DNA of 64,000 bases, from positions 686,519 to 750,518 of the forward strand of contig NZ_KQ948425.1 of assembly GCF_001514065.1 (NCBI RefSeq). Reading direction: 5' to 3'. The position numbers and the translations under genes were made by a program. Of this stretch, positions 29,436-38,240 are shown in pieces (the stretch's first letter is position 1; the number at the start of each line of letters is the position of its first letter). Under the pieces are notes generated by a model. That model saw only the letters and a list, made by a program, of their open reading frames with translations, was not told where the DNA came from and did no database searches. This stretch comes from Streptomyces antibioticus (GTDB lineage Bacteria > Actinomycetota > Actinomycetes > Streptomycetales > Streptomycetaceae).

Positions 29436-30063
29436 AACCCCTCAATCCCCGTACACCGTGAGCGATGTGATGACGCACACGGTCGTCGCCGTCGGACGCG
29501 ACGCGTCCTTCAAGGAGATCGTCGGCCTGATCGACGAGTGGAAGGTCAGCGCGCTGCCGGTCCTGGAGGGCGAGGGGCGGGTCGTCGGTGTGGTCTCCGA
29601 GGCCGACCTTCTGGCCAAGGAGGGCGTCAAGGGCGGCGGTGAGCAGGCCTTCGACCGCGCCGAGCGGGCCAAGGCCGAGGGGCTGACCGCCGGTGAGTTG
29701 ATGAGCGCGCCCGCGATCACCGTGCACGCGGACGCGTCGGTCGCCGAGGCGGCCCGCATCATGGCCCGACGGCATGTGAAGCGGCTGCCCGTGGTGGACG
29801 CGATCGGCCTCCTCCAGGGCGTGGTCAGCCGCAGCGACCTGCTGAAGGTGTTCCTGCGGCCCGACGAGGAGATCGCCGACGAGATCGTCCGCTCCGTGCT
29901 GACGAAACTGCCGGTGACCACTCCCCTGTCGGTGGCCGTCTCCGACGGCGTGGCCACGCTCACCGGTTCCGCGGCCGAGCGCACCTACCTGCCCATCGTG
30001 GCGCGGGCGGTGCAGGGGGTCGAAGGCGTCGTCGACGTCCGGCTGGAGCTCACCGGCCGATGA
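29419..30063 (+). CDS. CBS-BON domain protein in the hydrogenase operon
   Basis: This 214-residue protein has two CBS motifs ([20 protein letters not shown] with [40 protein letters not shown] with [11 protein letters not shown]) followed by a BON domain ([20 protein letters not shown]). Paired CBS domains usually bind adenine nucleotides such as AMP or ATP, and BON domains often mediate membrane or protein contact. It lies between the large-subunit gene (17-bp overlap) and hypD (4-bp overlap), an unusual place, so it may sense energy charge for the enzyme. Three paralogues occur in the island. Confidence 0.9.
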   Translation: MSESPETPQSPYTVSDVMTHTVVAVGRDASFKEIVGLIDEWKVSALPVLEGEGRVVGVVSEADLLAKEGVKGGGEQAFDRAERAKAEGLTAGELMSAPAITVHADASVAEAARIMARRHVKRLPVVDAIGLLQGVVSRSDLLKVFLRPDEEIADEIVRSVLTKLPVTTPLSVAVSDGVATLTGSAAERTYLPIVARAVQGVEGVVDVRLELTGR

Positions 30064-31157
30064 AGTACCTCGACGAGTACCGTGACCCGGTGCTCGCCCG
30101 GCGGCTGCTGGACGAGCTGCGGCGGACGGCCACGCGCCCCTGGCGGATCATGGAGGTGTGTGGCGGCCAGACCCACACCCTGGTCCGGCAGGGCATCGAC
30201 GAGCTGCTGCCGGCCGGGATGCGGATGATCCACGGCCCCGGCTGCCCGGTCTGCGTCACCCCGCTGGAGACCCTGGACCGGGCCATGGCCGTCGCCGCCC
30301 GGCCCGGCGTGATCCTCACCAGCTTCGGCGACATGCTGCGGGTGCCGGGCACCGACACCGACCTGCTGTCGCTGCGGGCGCGCGGGGCGGACGTACGGGT
30401 CGTGTACGCCCCGATGGACGCCGTACGGCTGGCCGCCGAGCACCCGGAGCGTGAAGTCGTCTTCCTAGCCGTCGGGTTCGAGACGACGGCCCCCGCCAAC
30501 GCGACGGCCGTGCTGCACGCGGCCCGCCTCGGCCTGACGAACTTCTCGATGCTGGTCAGCCACGTCCTCGTACCGCCCGCCATGACCGCCCTGCTCGACG
30601 ACCCCGACTGTGAGGTGCAGGCGTTCCTCGCGGCCGGGCACGTGTGCGCGGTGATGGGCTGGCGGGAGTACGAGCCGATCGCCGCCCGGTACCGGGTGCC
30701 GATCGTGGTGACCGGGTTCGAGCCGCTGGACCTGCTGGAGGGCATCCTGATGGCCGTACGGCAGCTGGAGTCCGGCCGGAACGAGGTCGAGAACCAGTAC
30801 GCGCGTGCCGTGCGGCGGGCCGGGAACACCGAGGCCCAGGACGCCGTGCGCAAGGTCTTCCGGGTCACCGACCGGGCCTGGCGCGGCATCGGGAAGCTGC
30901 CCGGCAGCGGGCTCGAACTCACCGAGGAGTACGCCCGGTTCGACGCGGCCCGCCGCTTCGACGTGGGCGGGCTCAGCCCGGTCGAGGACCCCGACTGCAT
31001 CGCCGGCTCGATCCTCACCGGGGCCCGGCTGCCCACGGACTGCGCCGCGTACGGCACCCGTTGCACCCCCCGCCATCCCCTGGGCGCGCCCATGGTGTCG
31101 TCCGAGGGCACCTGCGCCGCCTTCCACGCGGCCGGACGTGTCAGGAGTACGTCATGA
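30060..31157 (+). CDS. hypD: hydrogenase assembly factor HypD
   Basis: This 365-residue [4Fe-4S] scaffold assembles Fe(CN)2CO with HypC. Motifs in order: [42 protein letters not shown], and the cysteine-rich C-terminus ([29 protein letters not shown]). All expected cysteines appear to be present. It overlaps the CBS-BON gene and hypE by 4 bp each, so the whole block is translationally coupled. Confidence 0.95.
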   Translation: MKYLDEYRDPVLARRLLDELRRTATRPWRIMEVCGGQTHTLVRQGIDELLPAGMRMIHGPGCPVCVTPLETLDRAMAVAARPGVILTSFGDMLRVPGTDTDLLSLRARGADVRVVYAPMDAVRLAAEHPEREVVFLAVGFETTAPANATAVLHAARLGLTNFSMLVSHVLVPPAMTALLDDPDCEVQAFLAAGHVCAVMGWREYEPIAARYRVPIVVTGFEPLDLLEGILMAVRQLESGRNEVENQYARAVRRAGNTEAQDAVRKVFRVTDRAWRGIGKLPGSGLELTEEYARFDAARRFDVGGLSPVEDPDCIAGSILTGARLPTDCAAYGTRCTPRHPLGAPMVSSEGTCAAFHAAGRVRSTS

Positions 31158-32188
31158 CCATCGAGTGCCCCACTCCCCGTCACGAGGACGAGGTCGTGCT
31201 GCTCGGCCACGGCGCCGGGGGACGCCTCACCGCGGAGTTGCTGGACCGGCTGATCCTGCCGTCCCTGAGCGGCGAGCCCGGTCCGCTGGAGGACGCGGCG
31301 CTGCTGCCCGGCTACCGCGAACTGGTCATCAGCACGGACAGTTTCGTCGTCAGTCCGCTGTTCTTCCCCGGCGGGGACATCGGGTCCCTCGCCGTGCACG
31401 GGACCGTCAACGACCTCGCGATGCGAGGCGCGTGGCCGATCGCGCTGTCCGTCTCCCTCATCGTCGAGGAGGGGCTGGCGCTGGCCGAACTGCGGGCCGT
31501 CATGGAGTCGTTGGGAAAGGCCGCGCAGGAGGCCGGGGTGCCGGTCGTCACCGGGGACACCAAGGTGGTGGGGCGCGGCGCGGCCGACCGGCTGTTCGTC
31601 AACACCACCGGCGTCGGACAGCGGCACGGCTCGCTGCATCCGTCCGCGGCCCTCGCCCGGCCCGGCGACGCGGTGCTGCTGTCCGGGCCGATCGGGCTGC
31701 ACGGCACGACCGTGCTGAGCACCCGGGAGGGCCTCGGGTTCGAGGGCGACATCGCCTCCGACAGCCGCCCCCTGCACCGGCTCGTCCGGGCGCTGGCCCC
31801 CTACGGACCCGACGTGCACGTCCTGCGCGATCCGACGCGGGGCGGCCTGGCCGCGGCGCTCAACGAGATCGCCCGCGACTCCGCCGTCACCGTCGAGATC
31901 GAGGAGAGCGCGGTCCCCGTGCCCGAGGCCGTCGCCGCCGCCTGCGACCTGCTCGGCCTCGACCCGCTGATCGTCGCCAACGAGGGCTGCCTGGTCGCCT
32001 TCGTCACCGGGGACGCGGCCGACGACGTCCTCGCCGCGATGCGATCGCTGCCGGAGGGGGCTCGTGCGGTGCGGATCGGCGAGGTGGCGGCGCGGGAGCC
32101 GCAGGGGCGGGTGGTGCTGCGGACGCTGGTGGGGGCGCGGCGGATCGTGGAGATGCCGCTGGGTGAGCAGTTGCCGCGGATCTGCTGA
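31154..32188 (+). CDS. hypE: hydrogenase maturation protein HypE
   Basis: This 344-residue PurM-like ATPase dehydrates a C-terminal thiocarboxamide to thiocyanate, the CN source. It shows [57 protein letters not shown], and the essential terminal Cys in PRIC. It ends the hydrogenase operon. hypA and hypB, which insert nickel, are not in the window and must be elsewhere or replaced. The last codons lie in a triplicated microrepeat (32176-32230). Confidence 0.95.
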   Translation: MTIECPTPRHEDEVVLLGHGAGGRLTAELLDRLILPSLSGEPGPLEDAALLPGYRELVISTDSFVVSPLFFPGGDIGSLAVHGTVNDLAMRGAWPIALSVSLIVEEGLALAELRAVMESLGKAAQEAGVPVVTGDTKVVGRGAADRLFVNTTGVGQRHGSLHPSAALARPGDAVLLSGPIGLHGTTVLSTREGLGFEGDIASDSRPLHRLVRALAPYGPDVHVLRDPTRGGLAAALNEIARDSAVTVEIEESAVPVPEAVAAACDLLGLDPLIVANEGCLVAFVTGDAADDVLAAMRSLPEGARAVRIGEVAAREPQGRVVLRTLVGARRIVEMPLGEQLPRIC

Positions 32189-32230
32189 GGGGTGGTGCGG
32201 ATCTGCTGAGGTGGTGCGGATCTGCTGAGG
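32176..32230. repeat. Triplicated 15-bp direct repeat covering the hypE stop
   Basis: GCGGATCTGCTGAGG occurs at 32176-32190, 32197-32211 and 32216-32230. The first copy contains the last codons and stop of hypE. It looks like slippage that copied the gene's 3' end. Confidence 0.85.
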
Positions 32231-32250
32231 GCTGAGGGGCGGTAGGGGGC

Positions 32251-32841
32251 TCAGCCGGTCTTGTGGCCCCAGCGTGGTCCGACGCGGGCCCATTCCTCGT
32301 CCCACTGCGCCATGCGCCGCCGGTCCAGACGCTCGTGGAGAGCCCACCCGAGGGGCAGCACGAGCACGCTCGCGCACACCGCGGTCGCCGCGCCCAGCAC
32401 GACGCCCTGGAGCTCGGCTTCGTCGCTGCTCACGGGCGGAGTGGCGAGGTTGCCGCGCTGATCCAGCCAGATCCGGGCCACGCTGCCGGCCTTGATGCCG
32501 GGCTCGACGCGAGCGAGCCCGGTGCGGGGCGAGCCGTCGGCGGCCGTCCAGCGCACCTTGGCCCAGGCGTAGTCGCCCGACGAGGTGGAGGTGGTGACGG
32601 TGTCCGAGGCGTCCTGGGTGAGGACGCCCGACACGGGGTGGCGCTGGGCCCGCCGGTCGTCGAGGCTCTGCTCCACCGCGTGGGCGGTCACCATGCCGGT
32701 GACGGCCCCCACGACGAGGGCCAGGAACCAGAGGGTGAGCAGCAGCCAGGCCTCGGCGACATCGCTGCGGCGCCTGAGCGGGTTGCGCCGCCACCGCCAC
32801 AGCCGCACCCTGCGTGCCTTCGCGCGAACTGTCCGCGTCAT
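32251..32841 (-). CDS. Rv1733c-family two-helix membrane protein
   Basis: This is a 196-residue protein with a very basic N-terminus, a first transmembrane helix (WLLLTLWFLALVVGAVTGMV), an external ~100-residue domain and a second helix (VVLGAATAVCASVLVLPLGW). The DWA-like RWTAADGSPRTGLARVEPG section matches the Rv1733c family, whose M. tuberculosis member is a DosR-regulon membrane antigen. Function is unknown. The ATG at 32841 is chosen because GGAGG lies 9 nt upstream. Convergent with hypE. Confidence 0.85.
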   Translation of the reverse strand: MTRTVRAKARRVRLWRWRRNPLRRRSDVAEAWLLLTLWFLALVVGAVTGMVTAHAVEQSLDDRRAQRHPVSGVLTQDASDTVTTSTSSGDYAWAKVRWTAADGSPRTGLARVEPGIKAGSVARIWLDQRGNLATPPVSSDEAELQGVVLGAATAVCASVLVLPLGWALHERLDRRRMAQWDEEWARVGPRWGHKTG

Positions 32842-33195
32842 CGTCCGACACCTCCTCGCCGACGAACCACACCCGAACACCGCTCCTACCGACGAATCTC
32901 CCAGCGCCGGCACAGGAAGCGGCAGGGGCCGACCAAACGTCCGCCAGGGACCTCCGGGTGCGTTCGGCACCCGACCGGCCCACCTGACGCGCACCTCCTG
33001 CGTCCAGGATCGCCCTCGGTGAGATCCCGCGCGCGTCCTCCGGGGACTGGCGGCGGTGTGCCTGCTTCGTCGTCACCCCCGTCAGCCTCACTTGCGCGCC
33101 CCCGATCAGCCGCCGTGCGGCAACGGGAGGGCGGAACTCGGTGCGGTGCTCCGCCCTGTGGATCGGCTCGGTGGACGGGGGTTCTCGCCGCCTGT
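32842..33195. other. Promoter region of the Rv1733c-like gene
   Basis: This 354-bp gap lies between the Rv1733c-like start and the flavodoxin stop, both minus strand. It contains a near-matching half-box (GGGGCCGACC at 32925-32934) and an inverted repeat GGGTGC-N5-GCACCC at 32956-32972, about 115 bp upstream of the start. No gene is visible. Confidence 0.5.
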
Positions 33196-33705
33196 TCAGC
33201 TCCCGGCCGTGGCCTTCGTCAGCTCGTCGGCGATGCCCTGGGCCCACTCCTCGATCCGGGCGAAGTCCCGGAAGTCGCCGCCCTTTCCGTTGCGGACGAT
33301 CATCTTGGCGATGCGTCCCTTCGCGCCCTCCACCAGGCAGCCGCCGAAGGTGATGTGGCCGCGGGCGTCGAGCCGGTTCATGGCACGCCGGACGCCGGGC
33401 ACAGGCGGAATGCCCTTCTCCGCCGCCGAGGCGTCCAACGGTCCGCTGCTGAACAGCCACAGCGGCTTTCCGGCGAGTGCACGGTGATGGCGGCGGACGA
33501 AGCGGCGCGCGTGCCGGTGCCAGCGCCCCGCGTAGAGCCCTCCCCCCACCACGACGGCGTCGTAGTCGGCCACGCTCGCGACGGAGCCGGCCGGCCGGGC
33601 CCATGCCTGCAGGCCCGCCTTGTTCAGTACTTCGGCGACGGTCTCGGCGATCTCCGCGGTGGATCCGTTCGTCGTCCCGTAGGCGACCAGCACGCCACCC
33701 GACAT
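33196..33705 (-). CDS. flavodoxin-domain protein
   Basis: This 169-residue FMN-binding protein has an N-terminal phosphate loop YGTTNGSTAEIAE, then DYDAVVVGGGLYAGRWHRHA and PLWLFSSGPLD. It resembles the menaquinone-dependent protoporphyrinogen oxidase (HemG)-like and 'flavodoxin_5' group more than short electron-carrier flavodoxins. The ATG has AGGAGG 9 nt upstream; an open frame upstream is not used. Third gene of a likely operon with the GNAT/acyl-CoA-synthetase fusion and a CBS-BON gene. Confidence 0.86.
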   Translation of the reverse strand: MSGGVLVAYGTTNGSTAEIAETVAEVLNKAGLQAWARPAGSVASVADYDAVVVGGGLYAGRWHRHARRFVRRHHRALAGKPLWLFSSGPLDASAAEKGIPPVPGVRRAMNRLDARGHITFGGCLVEGAKGRIAKMIVRNGKGGDFRDFARIEEWAQGIADELTKATAGS

Positions 33706-33742
33706 GACGGTCCACCTCCTTTCGGCCCTTGGGTTCGTGAGT

Positions 33743-34474
33743 TCACAGCTTGCGGAGCCAGTCGTCGCCCACGCCGTGCAGGGCCTGGGGTGCGGGCTCC
33801 ACGTGGGAGTCGTCGAGGCGGTAGGTGAGCTTGCCGACGACATCGACCACGCCGTCGATCTGGCGGGCCATCGAGACGGCGATCTCCGTCTCGCTCTTGC
33901 GCTCCATGTGTCCGGAGAGCGTGACGACGCCCTCGACCACCGTCACCTCGACACTGCGGGGCGGCAGCCACAGGGCGCGGATCAGCACCTCGTCGATGAC
34001 CTCGGCTCGGATCTCGGCATCGGGCCGCAGGAAGACCTGGAGGAGGTCGCGGCGGGTGACGATGCCGACCAGGCGCTGCTCCTCGTCCAGGACGGGCAGC
34101 CGCTCGATGTGGTGGCCGGCCATGGTGCGGGCGGCCTCGACGATGGTGTCGTCGGCGAAGACCGTGACGGGCGGCGCGGTCATCAACCGGCCGGCCGTGC
34201 GGGCCCTGGCCTTCACGGCCCGCGCACGGCCCTGGTGGGTGAGCGCGGCGAACCGGAAGCGCTTCTTCGGTTCGTAGGGGTCCGGGGCGTCGGCCTGCCG
34301 GACCATGAGATCGGTCTCGGAGATGACACCGACGACCTTCTCGTCCTCGTCGACCACCGGCAGTCCGCTGATGCGGTGCTCGCCCAGCAGCCGCGCCACT
34401 TCCTTGAAGGGCGTGCCGTACCGGGCGCGGACGACGTCCGTGGTCATGACGGAGCCGACCTTGTTGTGCTTCAT
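33743..34474 (-). CDS. CBS-BON domain protein
   Basis: This is a 243-residue protein with paired CBS motifs (VGSVMTTDVVRARYGTPFKE, SGLPVVDEDEKVVGVISETD; MTAPPVTVFADDTIVEAART, ERLPVLDEEQRLVGIV) and a BON domain (RSVEVTVVEGVVTLSGHMER). It is longer than its paralogues at the C-terminus. It lies 12 bp after the acetyltransferase fusion gene and 37 bp before the flavodoxin gene, so the three are probably one transcript. Confidence 0.9.
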   Translation of the reverse strand: MKHNKVGSVMTTDVVRARYGTPFKEVARLLGEHRISGLPVVDEDEKVVGVISETDLMVRQADAPDPYEPKKRFRFAALTHQGRARAVKARARTAGRLMTAPPVTVFADDTIVEAARTMAGHHIERLPVLDEEQRLVGIVTRRDLLQVFLRPDAEIRAEVIDEVLIRALWLPPRSVEVTVVEGVVTLSGHMERKSETEIAVSMARQIDGVVDVVGKLTYRLDDSHVEPAPQALHGVGDDWLRKL

Positions 34475-34486
34475 CGTTGTCCCTCC

Positions 34487-37192
34487 TCAGCGGAGACGGC
34501 GCAAATACGGGTCGTGGGGCCTGCTGGGCAGCAGGCGTACGCGCGCATCGAGCACACTGACTCCGCCCGGTGTCGCGAGAACGGGGTTGAAGTCGGCCTC
34601 GGCGAGCTGCGGCAGGTCGCTCGCCATGCGGGACAGCCGCAGCAGCAGGTGTTCGAGGCCTTCGAGGTCCACGGGCCGGGCGCCGCCGGCTCCGAACAGG
34701 AGCGGGGCGCAGCGCGGTGCCGTGATCAGGTCGTGCACGTCGTGGTCCGTGAGCGGGGCGAGGCGGGCGGCGTGGTCGGCGAGGATCTCGGTGGCGGTGC
34801 CGCCGAGCCCGAAGAGCACGAGCGGTCCGAACACCTCGTCCTGCACGACCCCCGCGAACAGCTCGGTGCCGCGGTCGGCGAGGGGCTGGACGACGACTCC
34901 GGTCAGCAGTCCGGCGAACCGGGTCTCCAGGTCGCGGTAGGCGGCCCGGACCTGGGAGTCGCCGCGCAGGTCCAGGTGGACCGCGTGCTCGGCGCTCTTG
35001 TGCAGCAGTCCCGGCCAGTGGCCCTTCATCACGACCCGGCCGTCGGCACCGCGCAGCCGCTGGGCGGCGAGGACGGCGCCGTCCTCGGTGTCGGCCCATG
35101 CCCAGGACAGTTGCGGGATGCCGTAGCAGTCGAGGAGTTGGGCGCAGTCGCGCGGGTCGAGCCAGCCGCCGTCCGGATGGGCATCGAGCCAGGCCGCCAC
35201 GACGGCGTGGGCGCGTTCCGTCTCCACGCCGTCGAGGCCGGGGACCGTGCCGGCCGGGCGGGCGAGCCAGGCCGCGCGGCGGGCGGCGTGGGCCAGCGCC
35301 CGGGCCGCCGCCTGGGGTTCGGCGTACGACGGGACCGTGCCGTCGCCCTGCGCGGTGGGCAGCAGCTCGACGGGCAGGGCCTGCTCCAGCCGGACCGCGG
35401 CGACCGGCTTCGTCCTCGGTCCGGGGGCGCCGGTAAGAGCCCGGACGAGGTCGTCGCCGGTCGCCGCGGCGACCGCCGTGGGGACCAGGGCCACGAGGAC
35501 GGCGTCGATACCGCCGTACCGCATGATCCGGTCCACACAGTCCATGAGCTGCCCCTCCGAGACGGCGGCGGTGGCGTCGACGGGGTTGCCGACGGCGGCG
35601 CCCTCGGGCAGTACGGCGAGCAGTTCGTCGATGAGTTCGGGGGTGGGCGTCGGCAGCGTGAGCCCGGCCTCCGCGCAGGCGTCGGCCGCGAGGACGCCGG
35701 CGCCGCCCGCGTTGGTGACGATCAGGACGCGGGGTCCGGCAGGCAGCGGCTGGGAGTGCAGCAGGGCGGCGGCTTCGAGGAGTTCGCCGACCGAGCGGGC
35801 GGCGGTGATGCCGGCCTGAGTGAACAGGGCGCCGCGGGTCATGGTGCGGGTGGCGGCGGCCGCGGTGTGCGAGGCGGCGGCGCGTCGGCCGGCCTCGGTG
35901 CGGCCGGCGTCGACGGTGAGGACCGGCATCCGACGGGTGACGCGGCGGGCGGTGCGGGAGAAGGCGCGGGGGCTGCCGAAGGATTCCAGGTGCAGCAGGG
36001 CGAGGTCGGTGCGGCCGTCGCTCTCCCACCACTGGAGCAGGTCGTTGCCGCTGACGTCGTACTTGTCGCCGAGGGAGACGAAGGAGGAGACGCCGATGCC
36101 GAGCCGGGACATCCCGTCGAGCAGGGCGATGCCGACGCCGCCGGACTGCACGGCGACGCCCGCGGTGCCGGGCTGCGGGTGGCCGGCGGCGAAGGTGGCG
36201 TCGAGGCGCAGGGCGGGGTCGGTGTTGGAGAGGCCTAGGCAGTTGGGGCCGACGAGGCGCATGCCGTGCTCGCGGCAGGCCGTCAGCAGGGCCCTGGCCT
36301 GGTCGGCAGCCAGTCCCGCGGTGACGACGAGGAGGGCGCGTACGCCCGCCTTGCCGCACTCCTCTGCGGTCGCGGGGACGGCGGCGGCCGGTACGGCGAG
36401 CACCGCGAGGTCCGGTGTCCTGGGCAGCGCGGTGACGGAAGGGTGGCAGGGGACGCCGAGGATGGCGTGCGCGGCGGGGTTCACGGCGAAGAGCTGCCCG
36501 GTGTATCCGCCCGTGCGCAGCTGGTGCAGCACGGCCCGGCCCACCGAGCCGGGCTTGCGACCGGCGCCGACGACAGCGACCGAGCGGGGGCGCAGCAGCG
36601 GTTCCATGCTGGCGATGTCGGCGGCCCGGCCGCGTTCCTCGACCGCGCTGAGGTAGCTGTCGCTGTCGTCGAGGGCGATGGTGCAGCGCACCTCCGGGCC
36701 CTCGAAGCGGCGGGCGGTGCGCAGGCCGAGGTCGGCGAAGAGCCGCAGTACTTCGTGGTTCTCGCTGAGCGCGTCGGCGGTGAAGGCCGTGATGCCCTCG
36801 GCTCGGGCGGCGGAGACGAGATGTTCGATGAGCAGGGTGCCGACGCCGCGGTGGTGCAGTCCGTCGGCGACCGCGATGGAGATCTCGGCCGTGTGCGCCT
36901 CCTGGTCCGCGCCACCGGTGTCGTACTCGGCCAGGCCGATGACCTGGCCCTCCGTCTCGGCCAGCAGCGCCCGGTAGCCGGGGTGGCGCGGGGCGCAGGC
37001 CCGGTCGGCGGCCCTCGCGGCCGACCGGCGGCTCGCGGCGAAGAACCGCAGCCGCAGGTTCTCCGGGGACATCTCCTCGTACAGGCCCTGGAGCTGGTCG
37101 TGGTCGTCGCGCCGCACCGGGCGGATGCGGACCGTGCGGCCGTCCGCGAGCAGGGCGTGGACCGAGGGCCGGTCGAGTGTGTCGTCCGTCAT
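34487..37192 (-). CDS. GNAT-NDP-forming acyl-CoA synthetase fusion (protein acetyltransferase, Pat-like)
   Basis: This is a 901-residue multidomain protein. Residues ~10-190 are a GNAT acetyltransferase (LQGLYEEMSPENLRLRFFAA; HHRGVGTLLIEHLVSAARAE). Then come CoA-binding and succinyl-CoA-synthetase-like domains (SVAVVGAGRKPGSVG, GPNCLGLSNT) with His442 in the ASHT motif, and a C-terminal ATP-grasp (about 680-901). The GNAT-first order is that described, from memory, for S. lividans PatA; Salmonella Pat has it last. Pat enzymes acetylate lysines of acyl-CoA synthetases. A DosR-like box lies 87 bp upstream, suggesting control of acyl-CoA metabolism in hypoxia. Confidence 0.88.
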   Translation of the reverse strand: MTDDTLDRPSVHALLADGRTVRIRPVRRDDHDQLQGLYEEMSPENLRLRFFAASRRSAARAADRACAPRHPGYRALLAETEGQVIGLAEYDTGGADQEAHTAEISIAVADGLHHRGVGTLLIEHLVSAARAEGITAFTADALSENHEVLRLFADLGLRTARRFEGPEVRCTIALDDSDSYLSAVEERGRAADIASMEPLLRPRSVAVVGAGRKPGSVGRAVLHQLRTGGYTGQLFAVNPAAHAILGVPCHPSVTALPRTPDLAVLAVPAAAVPATAEECGKAGVRALLVVTAGLAADQARALLTACREHGMRLVGPNCLGLSNTDPALRLDATFAAGHPQPGTAGVAVQSGGVGIALLDGMSRLGIGVSSFVSLGDKYDVSGNDLLQWWESDGRTDLALLHLESFGSPRAFSRTARRVTRRMPVLTVDAGRTEAGRRAAASHTAAAATRTMTRGALFTQAGITAARSVGELLEAAALLHSQPLPAGPRVLIVTNAGGAGVLAADACAEAGLTLPTPTPELIDELLAVLPEGAAVGNPVDATAAVSEGQLMDCVDRIMRYGGIDAVLVALVPTAVAAATGDDLVRALTGAPGPRTKPVAAVRLEQALPVELLPTAQGDGTVPSYAEPQAAARALAHAARRAAWLARPAGTVPGLDGVETERAHAVVAAWLDAHPDGGWLDPRDCAQLLDCYGIPQLSWAWADTEDGAVLAAQRLRGADGRVVMKGHWPGLLHKSAEHAVHLDLRGDSQVRAAYRDLETRFAGLLTGVVVQPLADRGTELFAGVVQDEVFGPLVLFGLGGTATEILADHAARLAPLTDHDVHDLITAPRCAPLLFGAGGARPVDLEGLEHLLLRLSRMASDLPQLAEADFNPVLATPGGVSVLDARVRLLPSRPHDPYLRRLR

Positions 37193-37278
37193 GACGGATC
37201 TCCTCACAGGTCTTCTCGTCACTTGGAGCATCCAGCGGATCCGGCGCTGCTCCCATGGGCCGCCCGGGCGGCTCCGCT

Positions 37279-37292
37279 GGGCCGGTCGGCCC
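37279..37292. promoter_or_regulatory. DosR/OsdR-like box before the acetyltransferase operon
   Basis: GGGCCGGTCGGCCC, with a 6-bp inverted arm on each side of a 2-bp centre, lies 87 bp upstream of the start at 37192. Confidence 0.7.
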
Positions 37293-37359
37293 TCGTGAGC
37301 CAGGTGCTCGCCGCGCGGTCCGCGGGACGGAACCCGGGATCGCGCGGCGAGGGTGTCGT

Positions 37360-38235
37360 TCACACCGGATGGGGTACGACCGCCACGGGGCACGCCGAGT
37401 GGTGCAGGGCGGCGTGGGCGACGCGGCCGAGTTGCAGGCCCAGGTGGCCCTTGCGCCGCTTCGCGCCCACCACCAGCAGGTCGGCGCCGTACGAGGTGGT
37501 CACCAGGACGCGGCGGGCGGGGCCCTCCAGCGTGCGGGGCCGTACCTCCACGTCGGACGGGGCGTCGCCCAGGGCCTCGGTCAGGGACTTCTCGGCCTCT
37601 TCCGCGTGCAGCCGGGCGGGGGCGTCGGCCGGCAGGGGGTGGTCGGTGGTCTCGCGCGCGGGGCACCGCCAGGCCTTCACGGCGTCCAGGACCACCCCGC
37701 GCCGCCGGGCCTCCTCGTAGGCGAACCGCCGTACGGCCGCCGCTTCCTCGGGGTCGTCGCCGACGCCCACGACGACGCGGCCGTGGGTGCCGTGCGAGGC
37801 CTTGGTGTCGTGGTTGCCGCGCAGCACGATGACGGGGCAATCGGCGTGCGCGGCGACCGTCAGGCTGACCGAGCCCAGCAGCGCTTCGGCGATGCCGCTG
37901 CGGCCACGGGTGCCCACGACCAGCACGGAGGCGTTGCGGCCCTCGTGCACGAGGCCGTACTCGGGTTCTTCGAAGAGGACATCGCCGGTCACCTTCAGCT
38001 CCGGCTGTCGAGCCCGGGCCCGCCTGGTGGCGCCGGCGACGACGTCCTGCGGCAGCACCTCGGCGTCGGGCTTGCCGAGGTCCCGGGCGAGGGCGGCACC
38101 CTCGTAGCGTTCCCACCGGCAGGCGTACACCACCCGCAGCGCAACACCCCGCAGCGCGGCCTCGTCGGCCGCCCAGTCCGCGGCGCGCAGGCTCGCTTCG
38201 GAGCCGTCGACACCGACGACGACGGGCAGTTCCAT
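37360..38235 (-). CDS. universal stress protein, two Usp domains
   Basis: This 291-residue tandem Usp protein keeps GTRGRSGIAEALLGS as ATP loop in domain 1; domain 2 ends GRVAHAALHHSACPVAVV. It is equal in length and close in sequence to the Usp at 47977-48852, so the two are paralogues. The ATG at 38235 is supported by GGGGAGG 8 nt upstream. It lies 5 bp after the alcohol dehydrogenase gene, as last gene of a Usp-ADH-Usp operon. Confidence 0.92.
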   Translation of the reverse strand: MELPVVVGVDGSEASLRAADWAADEAALRGVALRVVYACRWERYEGAALARDLGKPDAEVLPQDVVAGATRRARARQPELKVTGDVLFEEPEYGLVHEGRNASVLVVGTRGRSGIAEALLGSVSLTVAAHADCPVIVLRGNHDTKASHGTHGRVVVGVGDDPEEAAAVRRFAYEEARRRGVVLDAVKAWRCPARETTDHPLPADAPARLHAEEAEKSLTEALGDAPSDVEVRPRTLEGPARRVLVTTSYGADLLVVGAKRRKGHLGLQLGRVAHAALHHSACPVAVVPHPV

Positions 38236-38240
38236 CACGT

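Noticed and set aside
29983-33715. Very long minus-strand frame opposite hypD and hypE
   Set aside because: It spans several real genes on both strands and has no recognisable domain.
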